DNA of 64,000 nt from Siphonodentalium dalli (GCA_032622095.1 CP136064.1:148430864-148494863), one strand, 5' to 3'; shown: positions 46,527 to 59,339, counted from the first letter of the stretch. Program-made: numbers and translations. The notes: generated by a model not told the origin, from the letters alone.

Positions 46527-47765
46527 TAGGGACTGACGAATCGGCAATTTCAACATCGAATTGAATCACTATAATGTTTCGAAATCGAATCGAATCGAGA
46601 ATCAAATCTTTTTCACACTTTAGTAGATTGGCGGTACCGATCAGTGGGGGGGGGGGGGGGTGGGGTATGGGGTAGGAGCAAAAATGGGGGCAATAGTCCA
46701 ATGATTTTATAACGTCGGTGAGATAACTCAGATTACGAAGGAGGTTCATTAAACTTAATTTCTATGACATGATATGAACAATATTTAATCAGGGTTTAAA
46801 CAGTTTAATATATGAGAATGGCACGCCATCATTTCATATTTTTGACACTGCCACTATTCGTGAAGTTCGTGAAAGTAAGCAGTTTGGAACTTTGGAGTCA
46901 ATGGAGTCTGATTCGAGTCATTGCAAACGGAAACTCTTCTGCGCATGTACGCTTCACCCTGTCGCGCACAGCAGGCACGCGCGATATCAAAATTGCGCAT
47001 CGTGACTTGGCAAACGGGATTACAGGAACTATGTAATGTATAGTATCCCAACTTGGGCCTGTCCATCGGATCAATTGAGTTGTCATGAAAGCTAAATGGT
47101 CATCCATATTCCATTTCCCGGATAACATATTCTGTATAAAGATGTTGATCGAATTTAGACACGACATGTTGGAGCCCAGAATGTTTATTTAATATATTTA
47201 TATCGTGTTAAGTTTTAAAATTAAAAAAATAATATATATTATTTGATTGAGCTGAGTAACACAATATAGGTTTTTCTGGTATAAGAATATCAAATACCGA
47301 TATACAAATATGTCTCACAAGAAATTCACTCGCTTCTGCAGCTGTGGCCTGGCAAAATCGCCACAATGCTGGTTTTATGTGGTGGAGGAAACCCGTGTGC
47401 GCTGCGATTATGGTACAACCGTGATGAACACGCGAACCACCACAGACATACCAGCAGGTCGCACGAGTAACCCACCGACCTGCCACGAGTAACCCTCTCT
47501 GGGACTGGGAGGGCAATATATATATATGAGCAGTGGGCTATTGGACAACTTACCCTGTACACATTGGACCACGAAGTTCCCAGTTGGTCGCGGAAGGAGC
47601 CTCAATTTAAGAATTGGGGATATAATTAATGTTTTGTATATATAATGCAGTCTATTCCCGGCGATAAAGGACTTGTATACAGCGATTCGAAATATCCCGA
47701 ATCACACGACCGCTATCGAATCGGAACGTAAGATTCGAAATCGAATCGAATCGAATCGGTCCCTA
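46527..47765. mobile_element. hAT-superfamily element 2, exact 8-bp target duplication
   Basis: Ends TAGGGACTGACGAATCGG and, reversed, TAGGGACCGATTCGATTCG are flanked by identical CTAAGCAC (46519-46526 and 47766-47773). The 1239 bp body has subterminal GAATCGAATCGAAT repeats, a poly-G run (46646-46661) and no hAT transposase motifs; non-autonomous. Short frames on both strands near 46850-47600 have no recognised domain. Confidence 0.9.
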
Positions 47766-47773
47766 CTAAGCAC

Positions 47774-48440
47774 CTACCAGGAATTTGCAGGAAAATGCAA
47801 TCATAGTTGATATCTATTTTACTCATTAAGCTCTACTTTATTTGACAATTCAAATTTACTTGATTGTCACAGCTGTAGATGAAGCGTGAAGATTAATTGT
47901 GGTTAGAATATTGATGGTGAATATTGGGTTTCAGTCGCTGTACTGAAGTTCACCAAATATAAATGGTGTGGGAAGTGTGAAAGCAAAGCCTATACTGCTA
48001 TAGTAAAGATCTCAGCTGCACCAAAATGTCCATTTGTCAGTAGCACAAATCCTGCGAAAACACAGAATCTCCCAGTGTATGTGGAATAGACTCTGGTGAC
48101 AACGATGGAGTTAATGACTATGAACAACTAACACTATAACTGTGTATGTGTTGCACTACATCCCGTTATGAGCAACGATGTGGCTTCAAAAAAACTAGTC
48201 AATGGACAACAAGACAGACAAGTATCAATAAAACAATATTTAATATGTAATCACATCTTGAAACTTCAGTCTTGTTGGGAATATTTTCGTTTGACTCAAC
48301 AGACTGCATATTATCGAAATTACAAAACCATTACACACTTACTTTTGCCAATTACTGTATCTTGAGGCATAACTATATCATATATTGCATCTATTAGTTA
48401 CAGTGGGTCAAACACGAGTGTTAATCTTCATATATAGTTG
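47774..48440. other. Intron DNA, no supported feature
   Basis: Nothing recognised. Confidence 0.4.
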
Positions 48441-48770
48441 CACATGATCGCCAATATGTGATATTACAGTCAACGATTGAGCATAATACGAAATTCTCCA
48501 TTGGGTTCAGTGTTAAATTTTTATCGCAACTGTAGCCAGCGAGAATCATCCTATCACATCCAATCTTTTTAAAACTACAGCTGTGTTTCATACGTAGTAT
48601 TTTTTAGGAATATCAGTACGCGCATATCATCATATGCAAAATGGTGCTATTTATCCAAAATACTAGAATCTCCATAGGGCTCAGTGTTAAATTTTTGTCG
48701 CAACTGTAGCCAGTTAGAATGAACTGATCACATCAAAATGTTCAAAAACACTTGTAAGGGCCATAGCTAG
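48441..48770 (+). repeat. ~180-bp diverged tandem duplication
   Basis: GTTCAGTGTTAAATTTTTAT (48506) and GCTCAGTGTTAAATTTTTGT (48687), each followed by CGCAACTGTAGCCAG and a CACATC block. An inverted relative lies at 42455-42515. Confidence 0.75.
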
Positions 48771-50089
48771 TAGTTTTGAGAACTTTCAATTCACACCAAT
48801 CACCATACGCCAGATGGCGCCATTTATCGTTTTCTGTAAATACGAACGCTCTCTAAATTAAGTTGACCCCGATTTAGGGTGACCCGCCAATACTCAAGAA
48901 TGGAAACAAGTCAATCCTGAAAACACACCTACTAGGCATTCATAATCCGTTTTCAGATCGCTTTTAACAAACCAAAAATGCAAAATGACATAAGGAATCC
49001 AACTAAAGAGACAACTAGAGTAGTTAGATGGCAGAGTATATGGTAGAGCTACTCAGTTAGCATTTACATGTATGGCAATGAGAAAAGGGGGAAAGAAAAT
49101 TAAACAGTGTATAGTGAGGCATGCTGAATCTGAGTGTAGTTTCAAACAATACGAACAATGCTATAAAGCGGAACAGGGCATTGCTGGAACAGTAAATGCG
49201 GGTACCATGCAGAATGCCTGTAGTTTCTATAGGGTTGATAATTAATGTATAATTTCATATCTAATATCCAATTTATATATTGTTTAATCATACTCATGTT
49301 TTAGTATACAGAAACCTAGTTAGATATTGCAGTTCTTGACTTGTTATCATCATTTGAAATTTGTTTATTCAATTTAATCGCTTGATTTAAATCAGCCAAC
49401 CCTGTTCATTTTCGTTGTATATTTTATGCTATAATTTCCAACTCTTGACAGGCTTTTGTAAAAATAATAGAGCAGCGCTCATAATTGGCTACAGCTGAAG
49501 CAAACTGGGCCTCGCTGCTGCAAAGGGTTTCCATAGCGTATTGCCAAAACAAAACAATCTGAATTAAAAAGGCTGATAAAGCGTGTTTATTGTAAAGTGC
49601 TTACATTCTATTTGACAGCAAGTGCTCTATTATAACTTATATAACGCCATAATAATGGTACTCATACAATTGCAAGAAACAGTTTAGCTTCATTTATCTT
49701 AATGGTTAATTTGTTGAGTTTTGTAATTGAGAAGAAAGTTACTTCATTGATATTAAACTTTATTGAACTCAGTTGATGTTACAGTGGTTATACTGTTCCA
49801 GTGTTAATCATTGCACAGTTATATTTCTGGCACATATAATTCCTAGGAGATTATGTGATTTGTTTTAACTAGAAAATTGCAAGCTATATTCAGCTGCCAT
49901 CTATTATTTCAATTGCAATCTCAAAAACTATAATTCTGACCCTGATATGATTACTCTTACTGATTACTGGAAAGATTACTGGAAAATAATTACATTGATA
50001 AATTTTATCTGAACATTTATATGGACATATGAACAGATTTTTCATTTCAAATGTTGTTTGTAGCACTTCTTTTTTCTTTTTATTAAAAG
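48771..50089. repeat. Intron DNA with inverted copy of repeat C
   Basis: 49475-49575 is the reverse-complement copy of repeat C (see 38755). The rest is AT-rich without features. Confidence 0.6.
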
Positions 50090-50156
50090 GGCACAGATTT
50101 TCCAAAAGTATCATTCCCAAAAGGCATTATCAAGAAAGAATCAATTACGTGTGAAG
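50090..50156 (+). CDS. Zinc-finger gene, exon C (short linker exon)
   Basis: A 67 nt exon with acceptor TTTTTCTTTTTATTAAAAG and donor AAG|GTGAGT. Only one frame fits the neighbours: it enters in phase 0 (as exon B leaves) and exits in phase 1 (as exon D enters). It encodes GTDFPKVSFPKGIIKKESIT then CE, a basic linker with one Cys. The other frames stop or give unmatched phases. It is short and lacks a domain, so support rests on splice consensus and phase. Confidence 0.5.
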
Positions 50157-50869
50157 GTGAGTTTCTATAAAATAATTGCCTGCCTCATATGCATGATATA
50201 CAACTTTGATCCCATCTTTAGTGCATGTGATCAATAATACATCTCCACTCACAAGGAGTATGGTACTTATACATATACTGGATTACATGGGTTACTGGAT
50301 GTTAATAAAATTTGTTGTGGATGCTCATCATACTTTCAAAATGACACCATTATGGCATATGTGACGTTGCTAATAATTTGTTCAAAATCTACCTAGCAAA
50401 ATGAGAACACAATACGTAGAAATTAATGGTGCTAAATCTCTGAGTATTTTATACAATGTGGTGTCCCACAAGGGTATATATGTATGTTTTATTCACACAA
50501 TAATTAGGTTACAACAAAGCAACAATAATAACTAAAATATCAGGTGTAATTATTGTTAAGGAGTGGCATAACCAGGAGTGGCTGTCTTCCTTTCACTCCC
50601 GTTGTCAATAGAATAAGTAATTTATCAATGGCATAACCTCAAGTTGAGGTGCTAATAAAGAAATACTGGAATCTATAATATCAAAATATTGTATTATGTA
50701 CATATACATGTATAGTTACGGTTATGAAGGCGTGTGTATGGCAATTAATGAACACTTTCTAATAGTAAGTCACTTAAATAACACTGATATTAAATGCGTA
50801 TATGATATGAGTGTATTTTAGGTCTTTTACTCTTTCCCTGATATGTAAATGATATGCACAGAAGCACTG

Positions 50870-51790
50870 TCTTAAATTTACTCTCCTTTGCAGATCATGC
50901 CAGATGACACCACTGTTTAATTGTCAGGCAATAACTTAGCAACAATGTTTCGCCAGGCAAATGCTGAACTGAAAAAAATATATGATTGGTGTAAAGTTAG
51001 CTCTAAATACTAAGAAGACAAAGTATATGCTTATACAGCCTCAAGATGAAATATATTCATGTGGGAATTGTCAGTTGTTTATTAATAAAGGATCCATTAA
51101 GCGCATCGTTAATGACTGTTCTACTAAACATTATAGAATCCTTGGCATCAATATGGATGATAACCTAAATTTCAAACCTATATTCCAGTTATTATTCAGG
51201 TATGAATAGAGTGAAGCATTTCCTACCCTAAGATTGTCTCAAGACATTGTACTATGTCATTTATTATATGAGATATCGGTAGAAACTAAGTCATTTATTA
51301 TATGAGATACCGGTAGAAACTTGGGGAAATTCAAAGTCTAACGTTCATTTGATAACATTTCAGAAAAAATCTGATACAATACTTAAAAATAATAAAATAT
51401 TTAGGAATCACACAGACCCAATCTTTGCAACTAATACAATTCTAAAGATACAAGATTGATATGAGTTAAGTGTAAACCTACTAGTTTTTGGCTCGAAAAA
51501 TAAATAACACTCTGCCCTCTTCTCTTCATCCATATCTAAATTTGGCAAAATGGATGGATAAACTTTGAAAATCAGCACCGAAGCTCGAGGAGAGAATTCT
51601 CTGAGCATCTACCTCTACATAACATTCGAAGATTGTGGAACAAAATGGATGCAAACATCCAGCTTATACAACTTTGCAATGATTTTAAATGTACCCTAAC
51701 CAAGAAACTACTAAATAAATATCCATTAATATTCCGATGTAAAAATAAGTTCTGTCCCGACTGTGTTCCGCTATAATATATCAATAAATA
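50870..51790 (+). pseudogene. Degraded LINE reverse transcriptase and C-terminal region
   Basis: Around 50894 the sequence reads PDDTTV followed by a stop, where active LINEs have ADDT. It continues NNLATMFRQANAELKKIYDW, LNTKKTKYMLIQ, STKHYRILGINMDDNLNF, then VETWGNS, FRNHTDPIFATNTILKIQD and near the end NIRRLWNKMDAN. This order is the palm/thumb and C-terminus of a Jockey/CR1-group LINE. Several stops and frame changes and a ~45 bp tandem duplication (51257-51318) make it dead. Confidence 0.75.
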
Positions 51791-52284
51791 CATTTCAAAT
51801 ATAATTGATAGGCGGAAAATATAATTAAAGGAATAAAATAAAATGAGCCCACCATATCCATGGAACAAACTAGTGCTGGGCAGTTTCCCGATTAATCGAC
51901 AACACCCGCTTAAAATTTCAATATCATCTAAAATAAAATAATCGTAATATCATCGGCAATCAGCCTACTTCAATGAACATTAATCTCATCATTTTGCTTT
52001 CCACCACAAAGAACCTGACTGGTATACGAATGTCAAATCGCGTCCACTTGATAAGAACTAAGCTGAACATGACCTGTTATCAGTTTGACAGGCTTCAGGA
52101 CACATCGTATTAATAAACAATCACAGGTGGCTGACCTAGTTATTGACCAAAACTCAGTCATCGATCATCATGGACCTACATGTACATGGTGCATTAATTG
52201 GATTAATTCTGGTATGGTCACTGCTATCGTCTTAATTATTGGACACACTTGTATTTTGTTTTATGGATGCTAATGTCAATGTGA
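51791..52284. other. Intron DNA, no supported feature
   Basis: AT-rich; nothing recognised. Confidence 0.4.
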
Positions 52285-52672
52285 ATATAATTAAAGATAT
52301 ATTATGTACTTGCTCGGGTCCGTGAAACTGATAAGTTAGTATTCAGTTGCTATGCCAACTGGAGGAATGTAGCATTCTACTGACATCACCGGAAATCTCA
52401 AGCAAATCGACCGTACCACTTCATAGAAAACATTGTCTGAACTGCACTAAATTGTAAATATTTAATACTCGAATCGGGACGCTTCTATCGGCGATAAACT
52501 AACGAAAACGATTTTGCCATCGGCAGTCATTACATTTAATTAATATATAAGAATGACGGTTTGTGTTGTCAATTTAGATATAATATTTGTAAAAATAACT
52601 ACTTTGAACAAGATTTTATTCTCCATTTCTATTTGATCACCCTACCGGAGTGTTTCATATCACTTTAAACAT
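52285..52672 (+). repeat. Dispersed repeat A, copy 2
   Basis: Collinear with 6900-7275 in direct orientation (see that entry); similar length, ~15-20% visibly different positions. Ends near CACTTTAAACATTATTATG. Confidence 0.8.
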
Positions 52673-53837
52673 TATTATGTGTGATTTGGAGATAAATCAC
52701 TGGAGAGACTGACAATGATGACGCACCGATTCACTCGCTATGTTTATTGGACATTCCTATTATCTGGTTATCTAATTATACACAAGCATTGTTCCCTCAT
52801 CATTTGAGTCACTGTTAGACACACAAAATGTTATATTTATCCCGGGTATTTGTCTAACCTTTTAGGGGAATCATTACCATTTGGAATTTGGTTTATTCCT
52901 TGAATGCATGCGAAATTGCCGAAATGCCTGTCTGTGTCCGGAATGCCAGTCTGTGTAGTGCGTGGGCAACTTCAGAGACACCGACAATGCATGCAAGCGA
53001 GACGTCAGTCTGTAGATATGTGATTGTCACTCTTCGGATTGACATTTACATGATCCACAGACTGATTTTAGATTGCAGTAATGGGATTCTCACTAAGTCA
53101 CCAATCCTTGTCGGCTTACTCATTATTTAAAGACAGGATCTTTTAATAGCCATATATCTGCTCTATAGTTATTTGTTAATTTTTTTAAAATGCGATAATA
53201 TCGTTAACGTGACTTTATTTTCCAATATCACGGTTTTTATTTTTGTTAATATCATCCAGCCCTAGAACAAACCCCCATAGGAAGAAAGTAATACAACTCC
53301 TGTGCAATTTTACTTTAACATCCAGATTTTCAGTGTGTTTGGCAGCACAGCAGGTTCTCTTCTTATGCATCAGGATGTGTAGGAAGACGACCAGTTGGTC
53401 ATACATATCCCGGTCAAATAACCCATCCAATAATATCATTTTAGTATTCATATACAGTTTATACCTTAATTATCTCCCTCAATGTAAACTTGGTTATTCT
53501 GTTTACTCTGGTTATTTGATGAAATAAATATTTATTGATTGATTGATGGCTTTCAAAGGAGTGTCAAATGTTGTTTGCATCTTCCATTCATTCGATTGAA
53601 TACACTTTATTAATACTGTGTTCTCACGCACTCTGCTCATTACTCAAAAATTCAAATTATAAATTTGTTCAGAATTTTCAATGGATTCACAACTCAATCT
53701 CGATTTATAGACAAATATAAATGAAGTTGGGTTCCTGTTGAAAATCATTGGTTGAAATACTAGGTAGGATGATATATTCTATAGGTTACTTGGAAAATGC
53801 TAGGATTTTATTCCATAAGACTGTCCTTTACTTTTTA
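52673..53837. other. Intron DNA, no supported feature
   Basis: Short frames on both strands near 53215-53527 lack motifs. ATTGATTGATTGATGG at 53535 is a short tetranucleotide run. Confidence 0.4.
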
Positions 53838-54720
53838 TGTTACCCATACCATAGTATGGTAAACATAGTGTCAACGTCCGGATTGACCACTCGTCGTAAG
53901 TCTGTCTGTCTGTCCGTCTGTCCGTAGACACTTTACGCATAATGCGATAACTGAAACATTTTCTATTCGATCAGAACCAAATTTGGTATGTGAGTTTCTC
54001 GGCCCAAAATACAGTTCTAATATGGGTTTGATCAGTTTTTTTTACAGAGCTATGGCCCTTTTTCGACTTAGAATTCACGCATTCTGCCATAACTCAAACA
54101 GTTTTTATCTGATTGGAACCAAATTTGGTATGTGAGTTTCTCAACCCAAAATATTAATAGAGTTCGAATATGGGTTTGATCCAATTTATTTGAAAGGAAT
54201 TATGACCCTTTTTTTGCTCAATTTAACAAAACAAAAATTAATACAAATTTTTTTTTTAACTTTTATATAATAAAAAAATAATTATTTTTTTTTTTTAAAT
54301 GTCGTTGACACTTTCGTTTGTTTTCATTTAGATATTGATGATTATGATACAAGTTGATTAAAAGGTTCCCAATGTGTCCCTTTAAATATTTAGTAATTGG
54401 TTAGATGAAGTCAAACATAAACAACACTGCTGGCATCTGTCAAATTTGACTAATGGCAACATGAAACTCTGGTTTCTCCTATTGAAATTCCATTACAGGG
54501 TGTGATGTCCCTCACCTATATATACAGTGTCTTCTATATCCCATTGATATGCTTAGAAAATAATTAACCCATTCCAAGGTTCCCATAGACATATATAATG
54601 TACAAAGACTCTTCCTCATATCTCTTATCTATGATTATCTTTGCACACTAGTCACTTCTATTGATTTTGGTATTGACTGATTAATTGACTTTTGAAAAAT
54701 ATATTAATTAACCCATCAGG
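53838..54720 (-). mobile_element. Hairpin-ended tandem element F9, copy 2
   Basis: Hairpin TGTTACCCATACCATAG / TATGGTAAACATA (53838-53868), then GTCTGTCTGTCCGTCTGTCC. Units carry AACCAAATTTGGTATGTGAG (53977, 54118) and GGCCCTTTTTCGACTTAGAA (54055). Later units match the F9 tail (AGAAAATAATTAACCC). Confidence 0.8.
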
Positions 54721-55550
54721 CACATGCTTCAATGTGAAATTAAAATAATGGCTGATAGCCAATTTGATTTATCTATGAAATAGGTAACAGGCAGATAAAT
54801 CTACATGATTATTGTAAGTGATGCCTTTTTTGAAAATCAAGATGATAGATCATAGATGTTGTTAATATTTCCAGGAACCTTATATTCCCATTTGTTCATA
54901 TTGTCATGGTTGATTGAATTTTAGGGCCCACAGAGCACTTATAAGTTTAACATTGAAGGCTATGGATTTTAGTGTCCAAGGTACATGTAAAACATGTAAT
55001 GTGTGAAACCATTTGATTGAAGGCTACTTACTTTCTTTTATATGAACTATGGTAATCTGTTTCGATTTAGGGGTCATAGGGGCCAGCATCCTCATCATAT
55101 TATGTCTGTATAACATTATATAGATAACACTTTTGTATTATATTGTATAAACTACATATATTTTTGAAAACCATACACCCCTGTTATGAAACACTTAAAC
55201 TTGCATGTACCTAACAATATAAGCATTCATTATTACACATGTCAGATCTGATCATATTTGTCTGACATGTTTGATAAACAAATAACAACTGGGGAGAATG
55301 GGTGGGGGGTGTAATTAAAGTACAATTTAAATATGAGATAGAATCCCATGCATATATGTTGTTCTAAGCAGTCTGTCTTGTCAACAAATTATAATTTCTC
55401 TTTAGAAGTGAATGAATTTTGAATATCTGGCAAAAGACTTACTCCCTCACTCAATTTTTAATTTGTAATTGCCTATGAACACTGGTATTTATTTGACTCA
55501 ACTCAGCATTATTCTCGACTTTCTTGTTTTACTGACCACTTGTATTTCAG
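54721..55550 (+). other. Intron C-D, distal part
   Basis: No features apart from the acceptor of exon D (ACCACTTGTATTTCAG). Confidence 0.5.
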
Positions 55551-56845
55551 GGAAGACAATACTGATTTCTGACAAATGCTGTGACAACAGAAAGCATGTG
55601 CACTGTCCGAAATGCAACATATATCTCAAATGTGAAATGGCTGCCTTGACGGGACACTTTCGAAAATGCATTGCCGTGAAAACAGTGGTCACTGATACAG
55701 GTTCAAATGTCACGCCGACTCATCCCACAGCTGCTACAGATACCGGTAATACTAATTCTAAAGCTAAAGATTTGTCAAACATGGCAAGGAAAGGTCAATC
55801 AATCGAAACAAATAAGTCTCATCAACAAGGAGTTAGCACTCGTTCAGGCAGGAAATCTGTGGGTTCTGTTCCTGATAAGAAAAATTCAGAATCATCTCAG
55901 AAAATGTCAATTCAACGAGTTAGCACACGCTCAGGCAAACAATTAGAGACTGCAGTTCATACACAGAAATATTTGGATTTCTCTGAAAGTATACCATCCC
56001 AAACTGGAAAAGCTGTTGATGGCGTCAATTCTCTCCCTGCATCAGTGAAAACAGGAAAAAGTTTGCAGTTGCTGCCTAATGAAACCATTGATAAGGATTT
56101 CAATAGAGAATCTTCTAATCCAAAAGACAGTAGTGTAGTAAAAGATATAAAGGAAAGAAATACTGGAAAGCCTGAAACTGGAGGCAGCAGTTCTACGGAT
56201 GAAGCGGGAACAGATGAAGAGAGCGAGCAAAGCTCTAAGATATATACTAAAGAGACACCTGTCAAACGGAAGATTTTAGCAATACCTGTGCAGATGGTGA
56301 AAGATGCCTCTGTTAATGAAGGCCCAGCAAGGACAAAGTTGCAGTCTATTCTAAAGCAATCTAATTTAAAATTTGAAGTGCAAAATGTCGCTGAAAGAAA
56401 TAATCAGTTGGATTCACCACCTTCAAAAATGAAGAAATTTGAACAACCTTCAACATCGATTGAGACTCCTAATGCAAGCACTGCCGCTGAAACGGTGTCA
56501 GTCATATCTTCTTCGAACGACTCAACATTGTTGCAAGTCAATGTGGTTAAAAAAGATGGCAATATTTCACAGAGCCTTGTCTCTTTAACGAACCCTCAGA
56601 CTATTGTTTCGAAACAGATTATTAGAAGCCAAGCATCAAAGAGGACTCTAAGTCAGGTGTCTACCTCTCTTCACGAGAAAGATGTTGAAAAATACCAGAG
56701 GATGTGTCAGGTGTTGGGTGGACCAAACCCTGGTCCTCAGATGCTAAACTTGATGATGGGTCATAAACTGAATGTGGTCCAAACGAAACTACGGGAGCAT
56801 TTAACGACTCTGATGGAAGAGGATGTGGCACTCTTATCAGAAACA
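55551..56845 (+). CDS. Zinc-finger gene, exon D (large exon: C2HC finger and disordered region)
   Basis: A 1295 nt exon, acceptor TATTTCAG and near-perfect donor GTAAGT; enters in phase 1, leaves in phase 0. The start completes a Gly codon with exon C. KTILISDKCCDNRKHVHCPK leads into C-x2-C-x13-H-x3-C (CPKC ... GHFRKC), the same layout as exon B with Cys in place of the last His. About 330 Ser/Thr/Lys-rich residues follow, probably disordered, with the motif VSTRSGRK / VSTRSGKQ twice (~55840 and ~55920) and several basic KRK/KMKK patches that could be nuclear signals. The last ~60 residues (EKYQRMCQVLGGPNPGPQM ... LREHLTTLMEEDVALLSE) look helical and conserved. The frame extends upstream of the acceptor to 55469, but that part lacks support. 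Function unknown; a nuclear chromatin or RNA-binding role is inference only. Confidence 0.8.
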
Positions 56846-57044
56846 GTAAGTCATGGATGTAAAATAACTACCATTAAAGATAACTAACATTGGCATTGCA
56901 ATATGCTTTCATTGTGATATACCTTTTCTCTATCCAAGGACTCATCCAAAAACAAGTTATTTGCAAATTAAACCAGGATCTCCTCCTAAGAGTTTGATAC
57001 TGTCACAGTATACCTAGAATTCCAACAAATTATATAGTTTGCTT

Positions 57045-57880
57045 AATTATACAAAAGGGGGGTATACTGTTTTGCACCTGTCCGTCCGTCGAGCCGTCTG
57101 TGCGTCCGTCCGTACGTCCGTCCGATGTCTGTTCATGTCATAACTTGAACAGTAGTGCTCGGATCTCAATGAAATTAGGTATGGATGTTCACTACTATGA
57201 GGACATTAAATAGAGGGTTCCATCGTTATGTTCGGATTTTCCATTCTAGAGTTATTCATCTTTGTTTATCTGGAAATGTTGGCTTTTTGGTCTGTCTGGT
57301 GTCTGTTCATGTCGTAACTTCAACAGTTGTGCTGAGATCTCAATGAAATTTGGTACGGATGTTCACAACTATGAGGACATTAAATACAGGGTTCCATCTT
57401 TTTGTTCGGATTTTCCATTCTAGAGTTATTCATCTTTGTTTATCTGGAAATGTTGGCTTTTTGGTCTGTCTGGTGTCTGTTCATGTCGAAACTTCAACAG
57501 TTGTGCTGGGATCTCAATAAAATTTGGTATGGATGTTCCTACTATGAGGACATTCAATAGAGGGTTTCATTGTTCTGTTCTGCTTTTCCATTCTAGAGTT
57601 ATTCATCTTTGTTTATCTGGAAATGTTGGCTGTTTGGTCCATCCGATGTCTGTTCATGTCATAACTTGAACAGTAATGCTCGGATCTCAATGAAATTTTG
57701 TCTCATGGATGTTCACCACTATGAGGACATTTAATGGCACATTCAACTGTTTTGTTTTGGGTTTTTGTTCTATAGTTATTCATCTTTGTTTATATGAAAA
57801 TGCTAATTTTTGTGTCCATTTGTCTGAGTATAGCAGTCATAAGTTATAGATATGCCACACTATGTGGTATGCCACAAGGG
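57045..57880 (+). mobile_element. Hairpin-ended tandem element F3, copy 2
   Basis: ATTATACAAAAGGGGGGTAT (57046) and a (GTCC)n stretch with CCGTCGAGCCGTCTG open it. Four ~172 bp units follow near 57126, 57300, 57473 and 57646, with TGTCTGTTCATGTC, GATCTCAATGAAATTTGG, TTCACTACTATGAGGACATT and AGAGTTATTCATCTTTG. The right end has TATGCCACAAGGGGGTATGC (~57877). Same family as 5421-5740. Confidence 0.85.
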
Positions 57881-58019
57881 GGTATGCACCGGACGACAGT
57901 CCATCTCGTTTTAGCAATTTTTATGCCCGTTAGCGTGATAACTTTAACAAATGTCAACCGATTCCATTCATTTTTATGTGACCACTCGTCGTTCGTCTGT
58001 CTGTCTGTTCGTCCGTCTG

Positions 58020-58290
58020 TCCGTCAAGAATCATCTCCTCCAGAACCGTAAGATGGAATGGGTTCATATTTGGTGTGGATGTTCCCTAGGTGAATCACAT
58101 TGAGATTTGTTCAAATGAGGTCACCCGGTCAAATAGTTGCGAAGCTAGGACCATAACTCTTACAACGACTTCTTCTCAAATTTTATTGGGCCGAATGGGT
58201 TCATATTTGGTACAAAGGGTCCTTGGGGGACTGTGATTCAGATTTGTTCAAATGAGGTCACTGGGTCGAATGTGGGCGAAGCCAGTGACT
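58020..58290 (-). repeat. Tandem family F2, inverted copy
   Basis: After GTCTGTCTGTTCGTCCGTCTG (57990-58022), two units read on the - strand with GACCTGGTGACC-like and GAGAAGA / ATGAACCCATTC motifs of F2. Confidence 0.7.
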
Positions 58291-58696
58291 TAACTAAAAA
58301 AAAAAAAATTGTTAAATTCAGATTTTTGGAATTTTCACCTTGCTCAATTTAACAAACAAACAAATTATTTTTAAAACATGTTATAAAATTTGAAAAAAGT
58401 GACACCATTATAACATCTGCAGAGTTATGAAACTTTAGTCTTTAATGAAATTTCGGAATTCCATCCTCCCTCCCACATGGCCCAGACCCAACCTTCTCTC
58501 CCCCACCCTGCACCCAACCAACATCCCTTCCAACCGATATCATCTCCAACTTTAATACCTGTTCTATCCAGAAGCAGATATATCTCGGCAGAGAGACAGA
58601 GAGAAAGAGACACAGGTCATTAATCTAGATTAGAATAATATATGTCATCTGGCAGCTTTGTGTAAACAACACTGCTAGCAAATTAAAACAATCTGC
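58291..58696. other. Intron DNA, no supported feature
   Basis: A pyrimidine-rich C stretch (58465-58530) and a GAGAGACAGAGAGAAAGAGA run (58590) only. Confidence 0.4.
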
Positions 58697-59069
58697 CTGA
58701 ATTTAGTGTGTCTGACATTTGCAGAATGAGGTCCCCAGAGGTCGAATTTAGTATTGCTAGCTGTACAGCAGGCTCGCATCACCAAATACACCCTCCAGGG
58801 ACCTAATTCTGCTTAGGCATCATCTTCTGGGGAGTATATTAAGTGTCAAATTGAAATTTTGTTTTAGTTACTTTTTGAGTTTTCCCCTTCTGTTCAGTTT
58901 CTATGTCCCCCTAATTTGCAAAAGATAATATGCATAATTGAGGTGCTCAATGCGTGTGCATTACAAACTTCAACTGTAGAACTTCAATCTGTTCCTAGGT
59001 TTCCCATGGCTGTTGGGGACTAATCAGACTGACGATGAATTCTGCAAATGTCAGACACACTAAATTCAG
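58697..59069. mobile_element. MITE with TGAATTTAGTGTGTCTGACA ends
   Basis: CTGAATTTAGTGTGTCTGAC (58697) and its reverse complement (59039-59069) bound a 373 bp element. Its first internal segment (58721-58812) is a palindromic hairpin that also occurs alone at 60011-60103. Confidence 0.85.
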
Positions 59070-59129
59070 ACTTGGCTGGCATATTATTTTCTTAACCACC
59101 ACTTATCCAGATGAAATCATACCCTGATT

Positions 59130-59260
59130 TTTCAAAGAAAAATTGGGGGGTATATTGGATTGAATTTGTCTTCTGTCTGTCAGGCGGTGCACTTTTTTCC
59201 AGAATTATGACCCTTTGCCAGAGTTATGACCTAGGGTTGAACTGAGAGAAATGCCCCACT
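59130..59260 (-). repeat. Hairpin-type repeat fragment F11
   Basis: TTTTTCAAAGAAAAATTGGGGGGTATATT resembles the terminal hairpins of the tandem families; TCTGTCTGTCAGGCGGTGCA and CAGAGTTATGACC follow. Truncated by the F1 copy. Confidence 0.5.
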
Positions 59261-59339
59261 ATTACTTCATTTTCTCTCTAAATATAGCCAATACTCAGCA
59301 TACAGTCGGGGCATTGCCCTTGTTTGAGAATTTACAGGC

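Noticed and set aside
56970-57025. A small exon between D and E after CTATCCAAG
   Set aside because: The needed phase 0 hits a stop after ten codons and there is no good donor.
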